Assembly: GCF_002844535.1 (NCBI RefSeq)
Contig: NZ_PJNH01000001.1
Coordinates: 1,054,001 to 1,118,000 of the forward strand
Direction: 5' to 3'
Source: Halalkalibacillus sediminis
GTDB taxonomy: Bacteria > Bacillota > Bacilli > Bacillales > Alkalibacillaceae
Length of the DNA: 64,000 nt
The notes under the pieces were generated by a model. The model had not been told where the DNA came from, ran no database searches, and saw nothing but the letters and a program-made list of their open reading frames with translations. Both the position numbers and the translations under genes were made by a program. Shown piece by piece: positions 56,748-64,000 of this stretch (position 1 is its first letter; every line of letters starts with the position of its first letter).

Positions 56748-57604
56748 GCCTGTCCACCTCCCGCTTGGTGAATATCTAACACTTGATACAATGTTTGTTT
56801 CATATCTTTTCGGTGAACCACTTTGTCTAGCTGTCCATGCTTCATTAAAAATTCAGCAGTTTGGAAATCATCCGGGAGTTTTTCACGAATGGTCTGCTCA
56901 ATGATTCTCCGACCAGCAAAGCCTATAAGAGCCTGAGGTTCAGCAAAGTTGATGTCGCCTAGTGATGCAAAGCTAGCAGATACCCCTCCAGTAGTAGGAT
57001 GAGTCATGAAAGAAATATATAATCCACCCGCACGGCTGAATCTTTCTAAAGCTACAGACGTTTTGGACATCTGCATCAAACTTAGGACTCCCTCTTGCAT
57101 CCTTGCTCCACCGGAAGCGGTGAAAATGATGATTGGTAAACGTTCTTCTTGAGCCTGTTCAATAGCAGCTGATATCTTCTCACCAACAACAGAACCCATA
57201 CTTCCCATACGGAACCTGGCATCCATGACAGCAATGGCAGTAGGTAAACCGTCAATTGTACCTCTTCCAGTAACTACCGCTTCATTAATGCCTGTTTTCT
57301 TTCGATCTTTCTCTAACTTATCAGTATAATCGGGAAATTCTAAGGGGTTCTCTGAGATCATCCCTTCATTCCACTCTTCGAAAGACCCTTCATCAAATAG
57401 ACACTCTATGCGCTCATGAGCAGACATTTGATGATGATGATCACAGTTCGGACAAGTCATTAAATTCTTCTCCAGTTCCCTGCGATAATATATTTTTCGG
57501 CAAGACGGACATTTGATCATCATTCCTTCAGGAACATCTTCCCGCTCTTCTTGTTTTGAAACAGTGGCATATTTTCTCTTCTTTTGAAAAATATCTTTTA
57601 GCAA
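56744..57604 (-). CDS. accD: Acetyl-CoA carboxylase carboxyltransferase beta subunit
   Basis: About 286 residues. N-terminal zinc ribbon with CPSC and CPNC pairs (about residues 32-35 and 51-54), then the crotonase-like core: [59 protein letters not shown] and [23 protein letters not shown]. The start is TTG 57604 with AAGGAGG 7 nt upstream; the product then begins LKDIFQKK as in other Bacillus AccD. First gene of accD-accA. Confidence 0.96.
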   Translation of the reverse strand: MLKDIFQKKRKYATVSKQEEREDVPEGMMIKCPSCRKIYYRRELEKNLMTCPNCDHHHQMSAHERIECLFDEGSFEEWNEGMISENPLEFPDYTDKLEKDRKKTGINEAVVTGRGTIDGLPTAIAVMDARFRMGSMGSVVGEKISAAIEQAQEERLPIIIFTASGGARMQEGVLSLMQMSKTSVALERFSRAGGLYISFMTHPTTGGVSASFASLGDINFAEPQALIGFAGRRIIEQTIREKLPDDFQTAEFLMKHGQLDKVVHRKDMKQTLYQVLDIHQAGGGQA

Positions 57605-57683
57605 GCAAATTCCTCCTTCGGCCATTGACCCTCTTACTATAAAACATTACATATGCAAAGCTTGTCAGAATTTAAGAGTAAAT

Positions 57684-58301
57684 TTACCTCTCATATAAGT
57701 GCTCAACTTTTTCCATCGCTTGCACGGTCTCTCCGTGTCTCAATAGCTCTATCATTTCCTTGTAGAAATGAGGGTTTTTATCAACATCAAATTTCGTTTG
57801 GAAAAACCCATCAACCAAGTGCCATATTTTTAACAACAAACGATTCTCTGTCTTCTCAAAAATGTTCATAAAAAAGCAAGTATGCAGATATTCTGGTTGA
57901 CTGTCGCATTCCTTGAGGTCGTGTACCATAGAATCTAAATCGCTTGATGTCAAAACACCAGCAGTCTTTAAAATCCCTTGCTGCTCCAACATGCTTTTAA
58001 CTTCAACTAGTTCACTCTTAGTATTTGATTCTCTTAGAACAAATGTTGCTAACAATTCCACCGAATGATATGGTCGGTAAGTTTTCAGAAAGGTTCCCTC
58101 ACCATGTTTGGTCTCAATTAACCCCAATAATTCAATAGCTCTCAAAGCTTCTCGAACTGAAGATCGACCAGCATTCAGTTGTTCTGCTAACTCACGTTCG
58201 GAAGGTAATCGATCTCCTTCAGATAATTCATTCTCTTCGATGAAAATTCTTATTTGCTCGAGCACTTCTTGATAGACTTTCATTTTTGATTGGTTGGTCA
58301 T
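57684..58301 (-). CDS. GntR-family (FadR subfamily) transcriptional regulator
   Basis: About 205 residues. N-terminal GntR winged helix (about 10-70; LSEGDRLPSERELAEQLNAGRSSVREALRAIELLGLIETKHGEGTFLK), then an all-helical FCD-like effector domain. The start is ATG 58301, with AGAGGTG 6 nt upstream; an ATG is also directly before it. Lies between malic enzyme and accD and may control one or both. The effector is unknown; FCD domains often bind carboxylates, which would fit malate or citrate, but this is only an inference. Confidence 0.88.
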   Translation of the reverse strand: MTNQSKMKVYQEVLEQIRIFIEENELSEGDRLPSERELAEQLNAGRSSVREALRAIELLGLIETKHGEGTFLKTYRPYHSVELLATFVLRESNTKSELVEVKSMLEQQGILKTAGVLTSSDLDSMVHDLKECDSQPEYLHTCFFMNIFEKTENRLLLKIWHLVDGFFQTKFDVDKNPHFYKEMIELLRHGETVQAMEKVEHLYER

Positions 58302-58322
58302 CATTGACACCTCTAGCATCCT

Positions 58323-59567
58323 TTATTTGGATGATTCATCAATAGAAGTTAATTGCTCGGTCTTTCTTTTAACTTCCTCTGGATCCACATTGATACGTGC
58401 CACACCAGATTCCATAGCAGCTTTTGCTACTGCAGCTGCTACTGCAGGGGCTACTCTAGAATCGAATGGGTCAGGAATCACATAATCTACCGAAAGCTTG
58501 TCTTCACTTACTAAGCCTGCTATTGCCTCCGCTGCTGCTACCTTCATCTTTTCATTAATTCTCGTTGCCCTTACATCTAATGCTCCACGGAAGATTCCTG
58601 GGAAGGCTAATACGTTATTAACTTGGTTTGGGAAGTCAGAACGTCCTGTACCTATCACTTTCGCACCCGCTTCCTTAGCGTCATCTGGCATGATTTCAGG
58701 ATCAGGGTTTGCCATCGCAAAAATTATCGGGTCATCGTTCATGCTCTCGACCATTTCCTTAGATAGCAGGCCTCCTACAGATACACCAATGAAAACATCA
58801 GAACCTGACATGACTTCTGCTAAAGAGCCTTCTTCTTTATCTTTATTTGTCATTTTAGCTATTTCATCTTTTACCTCATTCATACCGTATGAACGACCTT
58901 CAAATATTGCCCCTCGGGAGTCACACATTACGATATCACGAACACCGAAACTATATAATAATTTGATGATTGCGATTCCAGCTGCACCAGCTCCATTAGC
59001 TACTACTTTTATATCTGAAAAAGACTTACCTGATAATTTCAATGCATTGATCAAGCCTGCAACTGTAACAATAGCAGTTCCGTGTTGATCGTCATGGAAT
59101 ATTGGAATACTTGTTTCTTTCTTCAAACGCTCTTCGATAATAAAACAATTCGGAGCTGCGATATCTTCCAAATTGACCCCACCGAATGTCGGCTCCATCA
59201 ATTTAACCGTACGAACAATTTCATCAACATCATTTGTACCTAGTGCAATCGGGAAGGAATCTACTCCAGCAAATCCTTTAAAAAGAGCTGACTTTCCTTC
59301 CATTACGGGTAGGGAAGCTTCAGCACCGATATTTCCAAGACCAAGAACAGCTGATCCGTCCGTTACTACAGCGACCATGTTCCCCTTCATTGTATAATCC
59401 CAGACAGCTTCTTTATTATCGTATATAGCTTTACAAGGTTCAGCTACTCCTGGAGAATAAGCTAAGCTTAAATCCTTTGAATTCGTGATTGGAACTTTGG
59501 AGTGTGTAGCGAGCTTTCCTTTATTGACTTGATGTATGTGTAACGCTTCTTCTCTTAGACTAGCCAC
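58323..59567 (-). CDS. ytsJ: NAD(P)-dependent malic enzyme
   Basis: About 414 residues, the short bacterial malic enzyme (no phosphotransacetylase domain). Malate to pyruvate and CO2. LSLAYSPGVAEPCKAI (about 38-53), catalytic GKSALFKGFAGVDSFPIAL with Lys, metal site FHDDQHGTAIV and NAD(P) fold VVANGAGAAGIAIIKLL. The start is GTG 59567, 5 nt after the AAGGAGAGG ribosome binding site; it gives a length close to B. subtilis YtsJ (410), which is NADP-preferring. Cofactor is not certain here. Upstream of the GntR regulator and accDA. Confidence 0.93.
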   Translation of the reverse strand: MASLREEALHIHQVNKGKLATHSKVPITNSKDLSLAYSPGVAEPCKAIYDNKEAVWDYTMKGNMVAVVTDGSAVLGLGNIGAEASLPVMEGKSALFKGFAGVDSFPIALGTNDVDEIVRTVKLMEPTFGGVNLEDIAAPNCFIIEERLKKETSIPIFHDDQHGTAIVTVAGLINALKLSGKSFSDIKVVANGAGAAGIAIIKLLYSFGVRDIVMCDSRGAIFEGRSYGMNEVKDEIAKMTNKDKEEGSLAEVMSGSDVFIGVSVGGLLSKEMVESMNDDPIIFAMANPDPEIMPDDAKEAGAKVIGTGRSDFPNQVNNVLAFPGIFRGALDVRATRINEKMKVAAAEAIAGLVSEDKLSVDYVIPDPFDSRVAPAVAAAVAKAAMESGVARINVDPEEVKRKTEQLTSIDESSK

Positions 59568-59704
59568 ATATACCTCTCCTTTTTTATTCATCTTAAGTAT
59601 AATTTTTAAAATATAAGTTCATTTGATTCATTTTAAAATTCCTGGTCTGTTATGTCATCAATTTTATTAATCAAGATTTATAATATATTAGCTTCATAAA
59701 AATT

Positions 59705-59905
59705 TGGTGTTGATACAGAAAAATAGCTCGCTTTCCACGGGCAACGCCTCAGCCTCCTCGAAAGCTATGCTTTCTGTGGGGTCTTCAACTGTTGCTTTTC
59801 CGACGGACAGGAAGTGCTAGTGTCGACGTTGGTCACAGGACGTGACCGAACTTAGTCGACCCGCAGGAGTCTCGCTTTTTTTCTATATCCAATAACAAAG
59901 CCAAT
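59705..59905 (-). repeat. Structured interspersed repeat B with inserted module
   Basis: On the minus strand this is repeat A (24252-24443) with a clean 60-nt insertion. ACTCCTGCGG is followed by the 59-nt module plus one G, and then GAAAAGCAACAGTTG resumes as in A. It fills most of the 398-nt space between ytsJ and dnaE. No gene is seen there. Confidence 0.78.
59802..59860 (-). repeat. Hairpin module, copy B
   Basis: 59 nt. Outer stem GTCGAC/GTCGAC and inner stem GGTCAC-GTCCT-GTGACC, both perfect on the minus strand. The third small hairpin is degraded in this copy (CACTTCCTGTC). Confidence 0.75.
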
Positions 59906-59921
59906 TTTTTGAATAAACACG

Positions 59922-59950
59922 TATAAAAAATGGTCAGACCACTGACCTAA
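59922..59950 (-). terminator. Terminator of dnaE
   Basis: GGTCAG and CTGACC arms around TGGT (59932-59947) are followed on the minus strand by six T. Confidence 0.8.
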
Positions 59951-59989
59951 TTTATTATAACAGAACCGCTATTTGTGTAAAGAGATTCA

Positions 59990-62900
59990 TTATTTTTGAA
60001 TACTTTTCACTACCACATGATCATCTTGGAAAATATCCCTAAGTGATTCTAAGTTTTCAGAAGTCAACTCAAGATCATAGGACTCAGACAACTGATAGCT
60101 TTTCTTTTGGGTGGGTGAATAGACAACCACCTTCGTTCCCCCTGGGTACTGAGAGCTTAAATCTCGTAATTGAGCCACTCCATCTTTTTCATTACCTTCC
60201 GTCAACTTGATGAAAATTTGTTGATCGTTGGTTTTTGGGAGATCTTCAATCGAAAAATTGCTTACTTCCTTTAAAATCAATTGTCGTTTATCATTCCGTT
60301 CTTCAATTGTTCCTTTCACTTGTACGATTAATCCTTCTTCGATCCAACGACCAATTTCCCTGTGTACATCCGGGAAGATGACCCCATCGATATCTCCTGT
60401 TTCATCTTGGAGTGTAACGAAAGCCATCTGTTCTCCACGTTTCGTTCTTATTGATTTAATCGAATCAATGGAACTGACCATTTGAATCGTCTTCTTAATT
60501 TGAACGGTAAACGCTTGAGCAATTGTTTGCATCCCTTTTCGTGTCAAAGCTCGTCGCACATGAGAAAGGGGGTGATCGCTCAATGTAAACCCGAGCACTT
60601 GTTGCTCCATTTGTAATTCTTTGAGAATAGGGAATGGCTCAACATCTGTATACTCGACTTCAATATTAAAAAGTTCCCTATCCCATGAGATTTGTTGATC
60701 CATATCTGAGAACAATTCGCCTTGTTCTATAGCTTGCATAATCGACGCCAATACTTGTGCTCGATTTCGGTTCGTTTCATCAAATGCACCTGCTATCACC
60801 AGTGTCTCAATCGTAGACTGATTGACAGCGGATAATGAAACACGCTGACAAAAATCGAATATACTTTCAAAAGGTTTCGGTTTTCTCGCTTTAATGATTT
60901 CATCAAGCGATTGTCTACCGAATCCTTTGATTGCAAGTAGTCCAAAACGAATGTGTTGATTATTCGATACCGTAAACTTACCGAAACTTTCATTCACTGA
61001 TGGCGGTAATATCTTAATCCCCTGACGCTTAGCTTCTTGAATATAGCGATATAATTTTTCATGATCATGCATGACTGAAGACATCAACTCTGCATAGAAA
61101 TAGGCTGGAAAGTTAGCTTTGAAGTAAGCTAATTGATACGAAATCATTGAATAAGCAACTGCGTGACTTTTATTAAAACCGTAATCCGCAAATCGTTCGA
61201 TCCAATCGAAAATTTCCTGGGCTGTCTCTTGTTGATAATCATTTTGTATGGCCCCGTCAATAAACTTGCGCTTCATCTGTTGGATGGCTGGAAGATCCTT
61301 CTTACTGATCGCTCTTCGCAATAGGTCAGCCTCTCCATAACTGAACCCTGCCATCTTACTAACCACTTGCATGACCTGTTCCTGATAAACCAGTACTCCA
61401 TAAGTATCTTTTAAAATTGGCTCAAGGCTTTGGTGGATATATTTTACCTTTTCCCGGCCATTTTTCCTTTTTGCATAAGTCTCTATGAACTGCATAGGGC
61501 CTGGACGAAACAAAGCATTGACCGCCACAATATCTTCGAATTGGTTCGGCTGAACTAGTCGTAAGACACGTTGCATACCGTTCGATTCTAATTGAAAGAC
61601 CCCAGTTGTTAAACTATTTCTCAGTAACTGGAACGACTTTTCATCATTTTGATCGATATCTTTTAAATTGATATAGATTCCTTCTCTTTCCCCAATCTGT
61701 TTCATCATGCGTTCTAGTAAAGTTAAGTTACGCAAACCGAGAAAATCCATTTTCAATAGCCCGATCGATTCTAAATCTTTCATTGGGAATTGAGTCAACA
61801 GAACACCATCTTGGCCTTGAATCATTGGAACACGATCGGTCATCGGTTTATCACCAATGACTACTCCCGCTGCATGAGTCGAATGGTGTCTTGGGAGGCC
61901 TTCAATTACAAAAGCAGCTTGAAATAACTTGATCAATTGATTGGATTTCTTAACGTAAGTTTTTAATTCTTCGGACTCCTTCACCACCTTTTTCAACGAG
62001 GTGACTTGCTGAGGTAAGAATTTCAGTAGCTGATTGACTGTGTCAGAATCTATTTGGAAGACTTTACTTAATTCTCTTATTGTAGATCTTGCTTGGAAAG
62101 TCCCGAAAGTAATGATTTGGGCTGCTCTCCCGGCATCGTATTTTTCGTTGACGTAACGAATGATTTCATCTCTACGATAATCAGCGAAATCAATGTCGAT
62201 ATCCGGCATGGATGTTCTTTCAGGATTCAAAAAACGTTCGAATAGTAGTTCATGCTTCAAAGGATCTACTTCAATTATGTCGAGTAAATAGGCCACAATC
62301 GAACCTGCAGCTGAACCTCTTCCTGGACCGACCATAATCTTCTGTTGCTTAGCGTAACGGATAATGTCCCAAACAATTAAAAAGTAATCAGAGAACTTCA
62401 TGTTTTGGATAACAGATAACTCATACTCCAGCCTCTGCTTTGCTTCAGCATGATTATTCTTATACTTATGATCAATCTGTTTATTACAGAGTGCTTCAAG
62501 TTGTTCATCCGAAGAATCATACTTTTGCTGCTCGAATGTTGGGAGTGAAAACCACTGCCTTGGGAACTCTATCTGACATTGATTTGCTAGCATTGCAGAT
62601 CGTTCACATTCATTAAACCAGTCGCCATCTATTCGATTATTCAATTCATCAACGCTCAATAAATGTGTTGCTGAGTTTGTTTCTGTCGCCACCGCTTCAA
62701 CTGTCGATGTTTTTTTCATCGCCAACATCGCTTCATATGCGCTCTTGTGATCTTCTTTTAAATAGCGTACATCGCATGTGACAACCAATTGGTCTCTTCG
62801 ATTTTGTGTCAATCCATTCAACCACTCATTTGTTTGCGTTGAATTGATCCGCAATGGCTCCACGTTTATGTACCATTGCTCAAATACAGAATCCATTTGT

Positions 62901-63340
62901 TCAAAAACACTATAAGGCACTTCCTCCTGTTGTAAAAACAACATTTCCTCTAGAAAAGTATCGTAAATGTTCAAGATTGGAAGCACATCATGGCGAAATG
63001 CCTTGAAGTCTTCCAATCTTAATTGTTTGTTATTAACTTGCACAGAATTGGAAAGCTGGACCAATCCTTGATAACCAATCCAGTTTTTTGCTAGCAAAGT
63101 CATCCGACAAGGGCGTTTTTCATCTTCAACAAAAAAGTCGATTGTCATGCCGATAATCGGTTTAATATGTTTGGCAATGCATTTTTTATAAAATTGATAG
63201 GCGCCATGCAGGTTCTCGTGATCTGTAAGGGCAATCTCATTAAGCCCTTCTTCTGCCGCCTTTTCAACATAGGAATCTATATCAATCGTGCTCTCTAAGA
63301 GTGTATAACTACTATGTACTTGTAAATGAACATAACCCAC
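59990..63340 (-). CDS. dnaE: DNA polymerase III subunit alpha, DnaE type
   Basis: About 1116 residues, as B. subtilis DnaE (1115). N-terminal PHP domain (YVHLQVHSSYTLLES; EIALTDHENLHG). Catalytic palm with VGPGRGSAAGSIVAYLLDI (about 340-358) and the Asp pair in MPDIDIDFADYRRDE (about 380-394). A fingers region with FIDGAIQ and YGFNKSHAVAYSMISYQLAYFK follows, then HhH (AIKGFGRQSLDEII) and a C-terminal OB fold (GEQMAFVTLQDETGDIDGVIF). It extends RNA primers before PolC takes over. The start GTG 63340 aligns exactly with the B. subtilis N-terminus, and AGGTG is 8 nt upstream. Divergent from ytrH. Confidence 0.96.
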   Translation of the reverse strand: MGYVHLQVHSSYTLLESTIDIDSYVEKAAEEGLNEIALTDHENLHGAYQFYKKCIAKHIKPIIGMTIDFFVEDEKRPCRMTLLAKNWIGYQGLVQLSNSVQVNNKQLRLEDFKAFRHDVLPILNIYDTFLEEMLFLQQEEVPYSVFEQMDSVFEQWYINVEPLRINSTQTNEWLNGLTQNRRDQLVVTCDVRYLKEDHKSAYEAMLAMKKTSTVEAVATETNSATHLLSVDELNNRIDGDWFNECERSAMLANQCQIEFPRQWFSLPTFEQQKYDSSDEQLEALCNKQIDHKYKNNHAEAKQRLEYELSVIQNMKFSDYFLIVWDIIRYAKQQKIMVGPGRGSAAGSIVAYLLDIIEVDPLKHELLFERFLNPERTSMPDIDIDFADYRRDEIIRYVNEKYDAGRAAQIITFGTFQARSTIRELSKVFQIDSDTVNQLLKFLPQQVTSLKKVVKESEELKTYVKKSNQLIKLFQAAFVIEGLPRHHSTHAAGVVIGDKPMTDRVPMIQGQDGVLLTQFPMKDLESIGLLKMDFLGLRNLTLLERMMKQIGEREGIYINLKDIDQNDEKSFQLLRNSLTTGVFQLESNGMQRVLRLVQPNQFEDIVAVNALFRPGPMQFIETYAKRKNGREKVKYIHQSLEPILKDTYGVLVYQEQVMQVVSKMAGFSYGEADLLRRAISKKDLPAIQQMKRKFIDGAIQNDYQQETAQEIFDWIERFADYGFNKSHAVAYSMISYQLAYFKANFPAYFYAELMSSVMHDHEKLYRYIQEAKRQGIKILPPSVNESFGKFTVSNNQHIRFGLLAIKGFGRQSLDEIIKARKPKPFESIFDFCQRVSLSAVNQSTIETLVIAGAFDETNRNRAQVLASIMQAIEQGELFSDMDQQISWDRELFNIEVEYTDVEPFPILKELQMEQQVLGFTLSDHPLSHVRRALTRKGMQTIAQAFTVQIKKTIQMVSSIDSIKSIRTKRGEQMAFVTLQDETGDIDGVIFPDVHREIGRWIEEGLIVQVKGTIEERNDKRQLILKEVSNFSIEDLPKTNDQQIFIKLTEGNEKDGVAQLRDLSSQYPGGTKVVVYSPTQKKSYQLSESYDLELTSENLESLRDIFQDDHVVVKSIQK

Positions 63341-63418
63341 GTTCATCACACCTTTTCTGTTCCAAATGAACAATTCTAATTCTATTATATCGAAGGTTCT
63401 ATCAACTTGAAATCATCA

Positions 63419-63447
63419 GCATATAAATTGTTGGACTTTCATAGGAT
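63419..63447 (+). promoter_or_regulatory. Candidate sigma-E promoter of ytrH-ytrI
   Basis: GCATATA (63419-63425) fits the sigma-E -35 pattern KMATATW. After 14 nt comes CATAGGAT, a partial match to the -10 CATACANT. ytrHI belong to the sigma-E regulon in B. subtilis. Confidence 0.45.
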
Positions 63448-63483
63448 ACAACAAGAGACAGGCTTGCAGATGAGGGATATTTT

Positions 63484-63816
63484 ATGGAAGAACGTTTTTT
63501 TGCAGCGATTATTAAATGCTTTTTCATTTCGTTTGGCGTCCTTGCAGGCGGTGCCTTATTTGGAAGCCTGAGTGCATATATAACTGGTGATCCACCAATT
63601 TCCGAATTGTTGATTACCGCTAAAAAGTTACGCATTTGGGCGATTGTAGCAGCTATAGGTGGAACCTTTGACGCCATATCGACGTTCGAAAAAGGCATTT
63701 TGGATGCATCCTCAGTAGAATTGATTAAACAGATCACATTGATTATCGCCGCGATGGGCGGTGTGAAAGCTGCCATCATTCTAATCAGCTGGATTACCAG
63801 AGGGGAAATCACCTGA
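63484..63816 (+). CDS. ytrH: Sporulation membrane protein YtrH
   Basis: 110 residues with three hydrophobic segments (about 8-30, 48-66 and 80-102). The text matches YtrH: FFISFGVLAGGALFGSLSAYITGDPP, then LRIWAIVAAIGGTFDAISTFEKGI and MGGVKAAIILISWITR. Required for efficient sporulation in B. subtilis as part of ytrHI; molecular role unknown. The ribosome binding site is GAGGGA. Its stop overlaps the ytrI start (ATGA). Confidence 0.93.
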   Translation: MEERFFAAIIKCFFISFGVLAGGALFGSLSAYITGDPPISELLITAKKLRIWAIVAAIGGTFDAISTFEKGILDASSVELIKQITLIIAAMGGVKAAIILISWITRGEIT

Positions 63817-64000
63817 TGCACTTTCCACCATACTACAAGAAAAAAACATGGCAAGCTTTTTTCATAGGGATTTTCGCTGGTACGATTATCGGTTACATGA
63901 TTTTTATCTATATGTACGGGGTTCATACTGAAAGGTGGATTGAAGAAAATCTTACCCTCAGAAATGAACTGAGTGAAGTACAAAACGAAAATGAACTATT
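63816..64000 (+). CDS. ytrI: Sporulation protein YtrI, N-terminal part (cut by window edge)
   Basis: The first 61 codons. A short cytoplasmic N-terminus (MHFPPYYKKKTWQ), one TM helix (AFFIGIFAGTIIGYMIFIYM) and then the start of a coiled coil (ENLTLRNELSEVQNENEL): the layout of YtrI, which has a TM anchor, coiled coil and C-terminal domain. It overlaps ytrH by 1 nt, so coupled translation is likely. The remainder is outside the window. Confidence 0.88.
   Translation, partial: MHFPPYYKKKTWQAFFIGIFAGTIIGYMIFIYMYGVHTERWIEENLTLRNELSEVQNENEL

Noticed and set aside
58498-59088. A 196-codon plus-strand frame opposite malic enzyme
   Set aside because: Shadow of a well-supported gene; low-complexity Ser/Pro/Ala-rich translation.
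63402-63983. A 193-codon minus-strand frame opposite ytrH and ytrI
   Set aside because: It is antisense to two recognised sporulation genes. Its translation shows no family features.

Overview
The window is a stretch of core chromosome from a low-GC, endospore-forming Firmicute of the family Bacillaceae. Spore genes (gerE, sspI, ytaF, ytrH, ytrI), T-box leaders, an infC gene read from a rare ATT start, and gene order all point there. The order follows the Bacillus subtilis racE-gerE-sdh-uvrC / fad-etf / mutS2-polX / pheST / infC-thrS-dnaBI / polA-phoPR / citZ-icd-mdh / pyk-pfkA-accAD / dnaE region almost gene for gene. Proteins rich in Asp and Glu (for example EtfB) and an NhaC-type Na+/H+ antiporter between mdh and phoP suggest a moderately halophilic genus such as Halobacillus or a relative. 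The genus is an inference; no rRNA gene is present to fix it.

Layout, nearly all on the minus strand and so read from right to left. At 64000-59990 lie ytrI (cut by the edge) and ytrH on the plus strand, divergent from dnaE. From 59.6 to 52.5 kb are malic enzyme, a GntR regulator, accD-accA, pfkA-pyk and fxsA: lower glycolysis, pyruvate metabolism and malonyl-CoA supply. From 52.4 to 45.3 kb are ytvI (plus), ytwI, citZ-icd-mdh and nhaC. From 45.1 to 36 kb are phoP-phoR, polA-mutM-ytaF-coaE, gapB, and nrdR-dnaB-dnaI. From 33.5 to 28.6 kb are ytxC, thrS (T-box) and infC-rpmI-rplT. From 28.4 to 23.5 kb are a quinone oxidoreductase (plus), ysdA, a TVP38-type membrane protein, a dUTPase, an M42 aminopeptidase, sspI (plus) and an rRNA methyltransferase. 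From 23.2 to 12.8 kb are pheS-pheT (T-box), rnhC (plus), zapA-yshB, polX-mutS2 and a 26-codon membrane peptide gene. From 12.7 to 7.1 kb are lcfA, fadR-fadB-etfB-etfA (beta-oxidation with electron transfer) and trxA. From 7 to 0 kb are uvrC, sdhC-sdhA-sdhB, ysmA, gerE, ysmB and racE (cut by the edge).

The metabolic logic is coherent. FadR with its operator controls fatty-acid activation, oxidation and ETF. CitZ-Icd-Mdh and Sdh are TCA-cycle modules. GapB, with two CcpN-like boxes, is the gluconeogenic GAPDH, opposite PfkA and Pyk. AccA and AccD start fatty-acid synthesis. The rest is replication, repair and translation housekeeping.

No phage, insertion sequence, CRISPR array, tRNA or defence island was seen. 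The unexplained material is intergenic. There is a family of modular, highly structured repeats (four loci) whose 59-60 nt hairpin module shows compensatory base changes. It is inserted as a clean block in one locus, doubled in another, and sits inside the thrS leader in a third. There is also a second, about 95 nt terminator-like repeat (two copies), a third inverted repeat abutting the pheS promoter, and a promoter that fires straight into a terminator hairpin just upstream of the infC promoter.
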